A stretch of DNA of 64,000 bases from Coprinopsis marcescibilis (taxonomy: Eukaryota; Basidiomycota; Agaricomycetes; Agaricales; Psathyrellaceae). Shown piece by piece: positions 49,501 to 59,132 of the stretch; the stretch's first letter is position 1, and every line of letters starts with the position of its first letter. The notes below the pieces were generated by a model. It saw only the letters and a list, made by a program, of their open reading frames with translations. It searched no databases and was not told the DNA's origin. The stretch is from contig ML210174.1 of NCBI GenBank assembly GCA_004369085.1, positions 62,001 through 126,000 on the forward strand, given 5' to 3'. The position numbers and the translations under genes are program-made.

Positions 49501-50530
49501 ACGCCAGGGAAGCACTGCGGAGCATTACTCTGCGACGGCGGGCATCTCAACGGGCGTTGCGCAGGAGCGCTCAAACATCTTCTCGAAATACTCCTCATAC
49601 CTCGGGCAATGTTTCCAGGACGATGTCACCGTTACCGATTCAGCTGGTCTCGCCCCCAGAAGAACCGTCGAAAGCAGATCTTGTCCAGGCAGATGAAAAG
49701 GTTCGCTTGGACGAGAAGCAAACCGCGTCGTTTATGGAGAAAATGATTCAACGAACACTTGCTCAACTTCCTGCTCAAGGTTTCATCCCTCAACTACCGA
49801 TGCCTCATCTCCCTGACCTGCCTAATGTACCATGGGGCGCATTGCCACATATACCCATCGTATTCCCAGTCTATGTTCCTATGATGGGAGGATGGCCGTC
49901 GTTCCTTGGAGGAGAGGCTCCGTCAGGGGAATCAGACAAGTTGGATGGGCAGGTGCAAGATCGCAAGATTGGAGCTGCGCCAATGCGAGCCGCTCAGGAG
50001 TTATGGGAAAAGTGGGTAGCGTTGGCTGTGGCCACAACCGCCAGGCAACAACAGCAGGGAAGCGGAGTGGAGGAGGTTCCACCGCCCGTATACACCGCTG
50101 AACCATCTGCGGGCGAGACGACGCAGAAGTCGACTGTGGCCCGGCCGTCTGTTGAGCAGCCAGTTGTCCTTCAGCAACCTGTCACACCCGAAGGCTCTCA
50201 AGTGGCGGTTGAGGATGACAATTCCCTTACGTCTGGGCAGGAGTCGGACCCTGTGACATACCAGCCTATCGTCAAGCATAAGCCAAAGAGTCATAAGCAG
50301 AGTACGTATGATTCTTTCTTCCTTTAAAGCCTGAAGCTAACTGCTACTTCACAGATGACCGAATGCTCTTGTTCTTTTGGCTCCCCATTCTTCTACGTAA
50401 GTGCCTCGCTTGCCTATGCATTTACCAAACTAATCAGGATCTTGCAGTATCTCTATTCTGGGCAGTTCACACTGGTGTGGGCTTCGTATCTCCGTCAACT
50501 AAACATATAGCTTCCAAGAACGTTTTGTAA
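46528..50530 (+). CDS. MGA2: MGA2/SPT23-like ER-anchored transcription factor
   Basis: Eight exons (46528-46781, 46837-47088, 47173-47351, 47409-47509, 47560-48800, 48863-50301, 50355-50396, 50448-50530) give 1196 residues. The N-terminal conserved region includes IPEAGTKSRVETQIRVTVDL, followed by a segment with NIIQFNCAEI and LRITCYCRHHREKVGFNVHF. A Ser/Pro-rich linker leads to an IPT/TIG domain (VPTIHRLIPNIGPTHGGIEV, GANFHPSIQLNCVFGD). Two ankyrin repeats follow (GQTLLHLAAFLRFPTLVKSL, GYTALHFAALAESSECAKVL). The C-terminal membrane anchor is MLLFFWLPILLLSLFWAVHT. Yeast Mga2/Spt23 sense ER lipid packing, are ubiquitinated by Rsp5, processed by the proteasome and then switch on OLE1. The same mechanism is inferred here from layout. 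Confidence 0.94.
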
Positions 50531-51012
50531 AAAATTATTATCACTAACCTGTCTCTCCTTAACCTAGATATATATCTCTCTCTCATTTCATTACGTTTCT
50601 TTTCCTGTGTAACCCGCAACCATTTGTATTTTTTTCCAGGCCGAGGTGTCGTTGTTTGGTATGTTCCACGCTATGATGATTAATGTCTTCTGTTCTCTCA
50701 TTACATATTGTTTAAAGATGGTGGATTCTCGTGTATTTTAGTTTTTTTCATAACTTGTAGTCGCTTTCTAGTATACTCTCGTTTATTACAGCTGAATATG
50801 AATGGTTTTAAAAGTTCAATTAGGATGTTTCGGTCTTTTGATGAGGTTCAGTTTGTGTTTGTTGTGCCTCGCAGCCGTGCTCTGGCCGTTCAACGTGTGC
50901 GGCTTTGTGTTGAACGTCACCATCATCGCGCTTTGTTAAAGGCCCCTCAGCGTTATCCTGATTTACGGCCTGTTCTCCCAATTCTCCGCCATATTTAACG
51001 CGTGAGGCAACG
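50531..51012. other. Intergenic region, MGA2-like gene to nucleoporin
   Basis: 482 nt, T- and CT-rich at its left end (near 50566-50645, including short atat and tctc tracts). No gene was recognised. Confidence 0.4.
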
Positions 51013-53142
51013 ATGAAGCGTGTGGCCGACAAGCAACTCATCCGCGACCAGGACCATGATGGGCCGGCAAGTTGAATTCTTTTGATTCCGATCGTCTAAA
51101 CCAACTTACACCGGTTGATTGTTGGCAGGATGACGGTGAGGAGCCTGGCGAGGGCTTCAGAAAGGCAGACGAATCTGTTCTTGCTGGTCGAAAGTATGTC
51201 AATCTCATCAGTTTTGATTCATATTCTTTGACACGTTGAACTTGCAGGATTCGCGGGCTGCCTAAGCGCGTCCCTGGTTCAGCGCCAACTTTTTCGTCTC
51301 CATTACCCACTCCAGCTCCAGTAAGCCTTTCATTTATTTTCAGCTTCTCACTATCTGACCTGGCTGGCAGCTGTCGGACCCTGCACCTACCCCAAAGTTT
51401 GCTGGTTTTGGTGGTTTTGGAGGCTCGTCTTCATTCACGTTCAACCCATCGGCAAATGCCTCATCTCCTGCTGCTCCCGCCGCGCCTTCTAACACAGCCA
51501 GGACGTTTGCCTCTTTGATTGGTTCCACTAATGGCACAACATCATCGAACAACAAACCAGCCTCGGTGGTTCCGACTGTCGAAGCACCAAAGGCCCCTGC
51601 AGGAGCTGAAAGCAAGCATGCTGTAGACTACTACAGCTCGCTTCGAGGACTCAACGTCTCGCTATTCAGTGAAATTAAAAAAAACTTGGACGAAGACCCA
51701 TTCTTTGACCTGGGACAATATATGTCACTATACCAGATGCTACGGGCGGATGTGCAAAAGAAATTTGATTCGGCCTCATCCTCTACAGAGGCTGAAAAGG
51801 CAAAGGCTGCACCCCCATCAGCCCCCGCCTCATTTGCCGGCTTTGGTGCGACGAGCTCTACCAGCTCTTCGTCGTCAGAAAAGCCAAAAGCCTCATTGCC
51901 GACGCCTCCTTCTACCTTCGGAGGCTTCGGGGCAGCTAGCTCTTCGAAGACTACGACTGAACCTCCCAAATCTATTGGTGGAGTTTCACTTCCAGCGGCA
52001 CCAACCTCCTTCGGTGGCTTTGGTGTCAAGCCTGCAGCATCTGCAGAAACCACCTCTGCATCGAGCGGATTCTCTTTCGGAAAACCAACGGCCTCGTCTG
52101 GGCCAATATTTGGAGGAGGTGAATCGAAAGGTTCATCAACGTCATCAACAGTCCCTTTATCATTTGGCTCGTCGTCTTCAGCACCCACTAAAGATTCGAA
52201 TCCATTCGCTCCCCCCTCGTCATCCCCATTCACATTCAGCAAACCCACCAACCCAACCGACGCTCCGATTCCGAGCCTTCCGTTCTCTTTTGGCGGATCA
52301 TCGTCAACTTCGACAACAACCAAGGAAATGCCCAAGAACATTTTCGGTAGCCTAGCCAAGGTCGACGACAAGAAGGAAGAGGGGAAACCCGCCTCTACAT
52401 TCAGCTTCGGTGGCTCTGCGGCACCTTCGTTTGGCACGTTTGGCGGTAGCAGCAGTGGATTCGGTTTTGGAAGTGCTTCATCATCTGCGTCCTCGGCACC
52501 GGCCCCTGACTCGGGTTTTAAACCTGCGTTCTCTTTTGGCTCTTCCAATCCTTTTTCAGGCAGTTTCTCGTCACCTTCGATAACTAAAAAGGACGAAGGG
52601 GGAAATGATGAAAGCCAGGGCAGCCAAGATAGCAACGCTGCGGGTGGCGCAGAAGGTACGGACGGCACCTCCACACCGACGTCCGTTTTTGGTACCAGCG
52701 CGCACGATGAAGAGGGTGAAGGTGAAGAAGACGAAGAAACTGTACATGTCGTTAAGAGCAAGATCTATCGCATGAAGAAGGCAGAGGAGAAAGGGGGCGT
52801 TGGCTGGGTGGAGATCGGTTCCGGATTCCTAAGAATAAAGAAACACAAGGAAACCGACGCCCGAAGGGTACTCTTGCGGAACAGCACAACGGGAAAGATC
52901 AACCTGGTAAGTGAACCCTGACTTCCTTTTCATTTTATCTTTCAATTAATTTCAGTCTGTAGAATTTCAAGATCTACTCTGGACTCAAGCCTTCACAATC
53001 AAAGAAAACTATTAGCTTTGTTGGGCATGACAACGGGGTTGCGCAGACTTACAGCGTCCGCGTTGGCTCAGAAGAACAGGCCAAGGAGCTTAAGGAAGCT
53101 CTCGAACGAGAAGTCGAGATTGTGAAGAGCAAAGAGGCTTGA
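51013..53142 (+). CDS. NUP50: NUP50/NUP2-type nucleoporin with FG repeats and Ran-binding domain
   Basis: Five exons (51013-51066, 51129-51193, 51248-51320, 51371-52906, 52963-53142) give 635 residues. The N-terminus MKRVADKQLIRD... and GLPKRVPGS match the importin-alpha-binding start of NUP50. An ordered segment (YYSSLRGLNVSLFSEIKKNL...) is followed by about 300 residues of FG/FGG repeats (SFGGFGV, FSFGGSSS, FGTFGGSSSGFGFG). A Glu/Asp tract leads into a RanBD1 fold: KSKIYRMKKAEEKGGVGWVE, RVLLRNSTTGKINLNFKIYS, SVRVGSEEQAKELKEALER. It should work at the nuclear basket to release cargo from importin-alpha. Intron 1 begins with GC (51067-51128); GT alternatives break the frame. Confidence 0.95.
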
Positions 53143-53314
53143 GGCGATCGTGTGGCTCTGGGCTTGTTATGTATGGACGCGTGCTTTTTATATTTGACTG
53201 CTTACAGCGGACATTCCGATATCACGATGATTTGATACTAAAAGAACAGCTGTTAGACTAAGCGAGACCACATACGGTGCATTTCGATTCCTGAACCGGG
53301 ATCGACCACAAATA

Positions 53315-55400
53315 TTAAGCAACCTTGGAAGCGGCTGGCCCCTTGCCTTTCGCAGATCCTCTCCTGTGAAACGAACGCCCTCCGCCGCCACTCTCTCGCT
53401 GGTTTGATCCAGCATTCTTCGCGGATCGAGGCTCATCCGAGTCCGAGTCCGAGTCCGAATCTGATTCAACCTTTGCCTTGGTCGTACCACCGGCTGTGGT
53501 CTTTTCGCCAGCCTTCTTCAATTTCCTATTTTCTGCTTGCCTCTGTTTCTTCGCCAGCTTCTTTTCTGCCTCGCGCTGCGCTCTCTCCTCGTCTCGCTTA
53601 CGACGTTCCACAACCCTCTTTTGCTTTTTATACTCTTCGCAAATTCCTCGTGAACAGAATTGCCCGTGCATGGCGCAAAGGGGGATGCCGTCCTTGTCTG
53701 TGCTTGCGGGCTTGGCAAATGCAGCAGGGACATAGTCAGCCCAGAGATCCTCAGGGGGTATGAAGCCTTCCGTAGCAGTGAAAGATGGTTGCTCAGCCGT
53801 AATTGCGGCATGGGTGGTGGCGGCGAGGTATTGGATTGCGTCTTCGCCGTCTTCATCGTCTGAAGAATTGATACCGGCTGGGATGAAAACGGGTAGTCCT
53901 GCATCAGAGTCGTCGCTATCGAAATCGTTAGCAACGATTACATTGTCGTTGGTATTTGTGTTAACGTCCGAGTCTGAGTCCGATGAGCTCTCCTCGGCAG
54001 CAACCTCGTCAGCCCAGGACATGCCCGTTGGACTCTTGAAGGAACGCTCGCCTTGATTGTTGCTGGGAACACCGCTAGTGGTTGAGGAACTGGAGGGCGT
54101 GGTGCTCACGCGCGGAGGTCCTTTTCGCACTAACCCTGGAGGTACAGCCGGGGTTTTAGGCGGGGTTTTAGGCGGGGCATGCTGAGACATGCTCCGTACC
54201 ACTGACGGCGGCAGGGGTGACTTAATGGCGGGATTGACATTAGACCACGGGGAGCTGGGGCTCTTGGCTATGACCGGCGATGCTGCGTTCCTTTTTCCTC
54301 TAGATGGCGCAGCAGATGTGGGTGGGGATGGCCAATGAGAAGAAGAAGACGTCGCAGGCGTTTTCGCCCCGGCGGGTTGCCCGTTCCCTATTCATACCGA
54401 GCTGTTAGATGATGAGAATGGGGATGGCGGGAATCCCTTACAAGGAGTCGTTCCTCGTCGAGAAGGAACGACTGAAATAACTGCGGGTCTCGCTCGCTGC
54501 GCACCTTGGCGAGAGGCATTGTTATTGGGCTGACGACCACCCCGCAAGTTGGAGGCATTCCCGCGATTAACCCAGTCATTCTGGCGTTCTTGCGAGGAAG
54601 GCTGTTGCCGTTGCTGGGCTTGTATCCATTGAGCTGAACCCGGAACTGAGATACAAGGATTTAGTAGTTCATTATGTCGCAAAACGACTGAAGGACTTAC
54701 CCAACGGCGCAGGAGCAGGTGGAGGTGGCTTGACAGACACTGGAAGTGGTCTGGCGATGCTCTTGCCTGTTGGGTCTTCCTCCAGTGGCGGGCACCACTG
54801 CGTCGGGGGATACGGATGTTTGAATGGACTTGTCGGGGGTCTCAATAAATGATATCAAGTTCGCTGTTGCGTCAACTGACCCTTTGTTCAACCCCCACTG
54901 TACGAACCAAGAAGCTTCAACAGGTATCCTCTTCCACCCTGTGTCAACATAAGCAGTGGTTCAAGGATGAAGGTCCACAAGTTTTACCGTCTTTCTGTGC
55001 TTCCCTTGTCGTGGGATAGACACAGTAAAATACCTTTGAGACGCGGCCGTTGTCTTCTGTCCTGGGGGACTTGAGCATCTCATGCCATTTGTGCTCCCCT
55101 AGGAGCATTTCATGCTTCGCTTTCTTCTCGATCTCCAAGATCACAGTTGAACGTGCCTAATCGGGAGAGAATCAGACAAGCGCCTTGGTTGGCGCCTGAC
55201 GAAAATGCAAAGGTACGTACGCTGGGCTTGTGGTGGATCCCGAGGATAGATTCATAAGAGCCCATGATAGATGCGATCCAATACGCAAATTTTACATAGT
55301 CGATGTTTAGTTCCCAGTTGGCATTCAGAGGGTATGGTTGCCATATGACGAGGTAACGAGCATCATCAGATAGCTCTGGAGATTTGGCTCGTTTGACCAT
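53315..55400 (-). CDS. Uncharacterised conserved-looking protein with Cys/His-rich motif
   Basis: Six minus-strand exons (55221-55400, 54988-55156, 54881-54938, 54701-54840, 54442-54645, 53315-54387) join in frame to 607 residues. I do not recognise the family. The first ~180 residues look folded (ARYLVIWQPYPLNANWELN, YVKFAYWIASIMGSYESIL, KRIPVEASWFVQWGLNKGP). The middle is Ser/Pro/Arg-rich and disordered, then MSWADEV and an Asp/Ser-rich tract follow. Near the C-terminus is LCAMHGQFCSRGICEEYKKQ, with ligands spaced C-x2-H-x3-C-x4-C, followed by a Lys/Arg/Glu-rich helix and an RGG-like tail (GGGGRSFHRRGSAKGKG). This suggests a small zinc knuckle beside an RNA-binding-like tail; that is inference. 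A start upstream of 55400 in the same frame is possible. Confidence 0.85.
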
Positions 55401-55608
55401 TTGAGTGCCACCCGGTAAGTAACCCCAAAGGATCTGTGAGAATGGAAAGTTTATATAGATGTGAACCTGTTGTGTGGCTATGTTTGGAATCCGACTGAAA
55501 GTGGCTAGGAAGCAATGGCACGAGGACAAGGCCGCAGTAGTGGGCGCCTATTATTTGTCACCCATTTGTTTGTGATTACGTCGAGGGATTCAAACTAGCT
55601 CTACTTCA

Positions 55609-56405
55609 TTACTTTGGACTTCTGCGGTCTCTGAAAGTCTCTGCTAAACCTTTGCCAGATAGAATATCTTTCATACAAAGGTCATCCACCGCACGACCTC
55701 GTTTTACCAGCTCTACAACTTGCTGCTCCAAATTTCTCGGCACACAGACTACTCCATCCTCATCCGCAATCATCCAGTCGCCCGGTGAGATCGTGAGGGG
55801 GGTGATAGATCCAGACCCCGAGTACGAGGCTGGATATTGGGGGTTTATTGTGATAGGGACCCCTACTTGGGACACTCGAGTGAATGGGCTTTGCCCCAAG
55901 GTCGAGTGACTGCGAGCGAAGACCGGAAATTTCAAAGAACGGTGCTCTGCTAAGTCCCGGGCATTCCCCGATATCACAGCGCCTGTTGCGCCTCGTGTGA
56001 GTGCACCAGCAGACATGAGTCCTCCCCAGACGGCATTCTTTGCTTCTGCAATAGCGTATGAGTCATGGGTGTTGCCAGGCAGGGGCTACTGGACGAACCT
56101 GGTGGGGCGTCGATAACTACGACATGGTCCTTTAGAACACCGTCTACGAAGTGGCCACCTCCGTATTTAGGGGCAGAGGTGTCTGATGCCATAGCCATCT
56201 GAACGGTATATGCTGGGCTGCATATCTTGCCTACGCAAACATTGAAATCAATCGTTTGTACACAAATGACGAGTGGGGACCCACCAGGTGCCAGCATTTT
56301 TACATCAGGCATATACCCCCCATTGGCGATCTGGAGTTTTATGAGGGCGTCAGAGATTTCGCAGGTGGAATACTCGCTGAGCGAGGAGGTGGTGGTAGAA
56401 GGCAT
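55609..56405 (-). CDS. RraA-like / HMG-CHA aldolase-family protein
   Basis: Three minus-strand exons (56285-56405, 56099-56230, 55609-56045) give 229 residues, the usual size for this family. Signatures: CEISDALIKLQI near the N-terminus, PGKICSPAYTVQM after the first splice, VVVIDAPP, and then KNAVWGGLMSAGALTRGATG and GAVISGNARDLAEHRSLKFP. PGDWMIADEDGVVCVPRNLE comes near the end. The Gly-rich loop and the ARD Arg-Asp pair bind a divalent metal and a 2-keto acid in characterised 4-hydroxy-4-methyl-2-oxoglutarate/4-carboxy-4-hydroxy-2-oxoadipate aldolases, which also decarboxylate oxaloacetate. The substrate here is not determined. The gene is divergent from the Rab GAP gene with only 112 nt between starts. 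Confidence 0.93.
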
Positions 56406-56517
56406 AACAGACACGATAAGATTAGATAACTCGGCGGTGATCACTCATTTACAGGACAAGGCTAAACCTGGGCGCACAACGTGGGTTCAACAACTGACGA
56501 TCTCCCCACACATCAGC
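56406..56517. promoter_or_regulatory. Very short divergent promoter, RraA-like and Rab GAP genes
   Basis: Only 112 nt lie between the two start codons, including both 5' leaders. No TATA element is visible on either side. A downstream ATG at 56566 in the GAP gene could instead be the start, which would widen the gap. Confidence 0.4.
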
Positions 56518-58829
56518 ATGTTAGGCATCCTCCAGCCCTCATCGTCCACCGCAACCACCTCAAAAATGCCCAAGAAGCCTGATGCGCGGAGAGACACCAG
56601 CGGTTTTGGGCCAACAAATCAGGGGTATCATCATCCAGCATCGAGTTCAGATGCATGGGCAGAGGAAGATCCCTGGGACTCTGCATCCGATTCTGAATCC
56701 CCTAGCAGGGCTTCAGCATTCTCCAGTAGAGTACCTCTTGGTAGCAAAAAAGGTATGCCCTTGTACTGTATCTTCAATGAACTACTCCCAATTTCGTGAG
56801 CTAGGATTGACAGCAACGAAACCAGTGCCAATGGCACGTCAAGCCAGTTCAACCAGCTCTAATATCAATTCAAATTCGAATTCAAGCTCGTCGACTCTTG
56901 CGTTCTCTTACACGCATGTAAGCGCCCCAGACCCATCGTCATATCCCCCCAAACGAGAACTAGCTGGAAGATCCGGGGCAGGTCGTGGGGAAGGCTCAAC
57001 AAATGAGCAGCGCAAACGGGACTTGGATGAAGATGGGGTAGAAGGGCGGGGAAGGGTAGATGGAACTTCAAATCCAGCTGATTCCACGTCTCTAGACGGT
57101 GCACCTAAACATGGATGGACGATTGTACGTGGTCGGTCAGTGGAGAGGCCAGGCAACGCAGAGGTAGATTTAGAAGGCGACGTCGACAACGACATGATGA
57201 TAGTCGGGGAAATGGATGCACTCGACTTGTCTGGCTCTGTTCAGATCATCGATGCTGAAGATGAAGATGGGGGAAAATCAAAAACAAAGCGCAAAATGCA
57301 CAGCGGAGCGCTTGATTTGATCAGGCCTGAAGCTGTGGATATTGTAAAAGGTATGGCTCATACTGAAGCTTTGCACTGTTGTGTTGAAAGTATCCTCTGC
57401 ATTAACAGACCCACTCACTGGTATTCGACGCCCACGCAGACGTATAGCACCATCACCTCAAATTCCTCCTAGTATCCCTTCAGCGTTCACTGGCTCTTCT
57501 AATTCCTCTAGCGCGGCTTCCAATAAGAAGAAGCTCCACGAGCGACAACAGTCCACCGAAAAGCTCATGCGAGAGCGTTCAATACGGTCGAACCGAAAAC
57601 ACAAATTCATCGAATGTTTGTCAAATCGGGACATTAGTATCAATGAACTGCGTAAACTCGCATGGGCAGGGATTCCACCAGAACTCAGGCCTATGGCATG
57701 GCAGGTCCTGCTGGTATGCCACCATCATTACCAACTTCATACCTGCTGGCTGATTTAATTGTCCAAGGGGTACCTTCCTCTTGCTTCAGAATCGCGAACA
57801 AGCACCCTTGCAAGAAAACGGGATGAATATCAGTCAATGGTGGAAGCGACTTTTGCCCGGGGAAAAGAGGGGCTCGACCAACCGATCTGGCATCAAATCG
57901 AAATTGATGTTCCACGAACTCGTCCAGGGGTGCAATTATGGATGTTCGAAACGACACAACGCGTAAGTGCGCGCCGCTACTCGGACAACCACCCCTATTT
58001 CAACTTCTCCGCAGTGTTTGGAGCGAATATTGTATGTGTGGGCAATTAGACATCCAGCAAGTGGATACGTGCAGGGCATCAACGACCTGGTCACGCCGTT
58101 CTTCCAAGTGTTTATGTCTGCTTATATCGGTACGAGAATTTAATGACATCGCAGGCAATCGCTGACCCCGCATAGATACCGATCCCGAGTCTTTCGACCC
58201 CGGCCTGCTTCCGAAATCTGTGGTGGACGCCATCGAGGCCGACTCTTTTTGGTGCCTGTCAAGGCTTCTAGACGGCATTCAGGACAACTACATTTTTGCA
58301 CAACCCGGAATTCAACGAAGTGTTCGTCGAATGCAAGAATTAGTTGGAAGAATCGATGCGCCGTTGGCTGCACATCTCGAGTCGGAGCATGTAGAATTCA
58401 TGCAGTTCGCGTTCAGATGGATGAATTGCCTGCTGATGCGAGAAATCAGCGTGCAGAACACGATCCGTATGTGGGACACGTACCTTGTAAGTTCATCACA
58501 CAAACGTCCCCTTTCTGATTATAAGTTGACGCTCTTGGGTGTTAGGCTGAAGGAACAGACGCATTCTCCCAATTCCATCTGTACGTCTGTTGCGCGTTCC
58601 TGGTGAAATGGAGCGACAAGTTGAAACAGATGGATTTCCAAGTCAGCATACTCTGCCTCTTCTCTTCTTCACTTGAAAATAATCAACCTCTTCCTAGGGT
58701 GTCATCATGTTCCTTCAATCACTGCCGACTCAAGATTGGGGTGACCACGATATCGAGATGCTTCTCTCCGAAGCCTTCCTCTTGAACTCGATATGGCACA
58801 ACGCTCAAAGCCACTTCGGAGGCAAATAA
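56518..58829 (+). CDS. GYP1: TBC-domain Rab GTPase-activating protein, GYP1/TBC1D22 type
   Basis: Eight exons (56518-56752, 56805-57350, 57409-57713, 57768-57962, 58015-58129, 58176-58486, 58546-58641, 58698-58829) give 644 residues. The N-terminal ~300 residues are Ser-, Asn- and charge-rich. The TBC domain then starts around KFIECLSNRDISINELRKLA and WAGIPPELRPMAWQVLLGYL. The catalytic arginine finger is in IEIDVPRT (Arg412) and the glutamine finger in GYVQGINDL (Gln447). FWCLSRLLDGIQDNY, MRMWDTYL-like IRMWDTYLAEG and FLQSLPTQDWGDHDIEMLLS complete the domain, which runs to the C-terminus. Gyp1 acts on Ypt1/Rab1 at the Golgi; the same target is inferred from the close family match. Confidence 0.95.
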
Positions 58830-59132
58830 GCGGCTGCACTGTTGATCACGGGGGCAAACTGTAACGCGCGACAAGCGTTCGGCGGGTTTGAATAGCGGGA
58901 AGCAAATTTCCACGCAGAAATTCGGACTGTATTTGTGGATGAAAGACTGGGGGAGGCAGGCGATCAAGATCAATTGCCTGTATAAGATGACTCGCATCGA
59001 AGCGCAAAATACCCAAGGGTTCTTATGCATGGAGATCGAAACCCACACAGACAAACGGGAAATATACCCAAAGGACTATATGTCGCATAAATTATTGTAA
59101 CAAGTGACAACCATTGCTATCGCACTATTGCA
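58830..59132. other. Convergent 3' intergenic region, GYP1 and POLK
   Basis: 303 nt between two converging stops. A 70-codon plus frame (58888-59100) has no recognisable product. Confidence 0.4.

Noticed and set aside
51631..52761. 376-codon open frame on the minus strand
   Set aside because: It is the antisense shadow of the FG-repeat region of the nucleoporin gene. Low-complexity Ser/Gly/Phe codons keep the opposite frame open.
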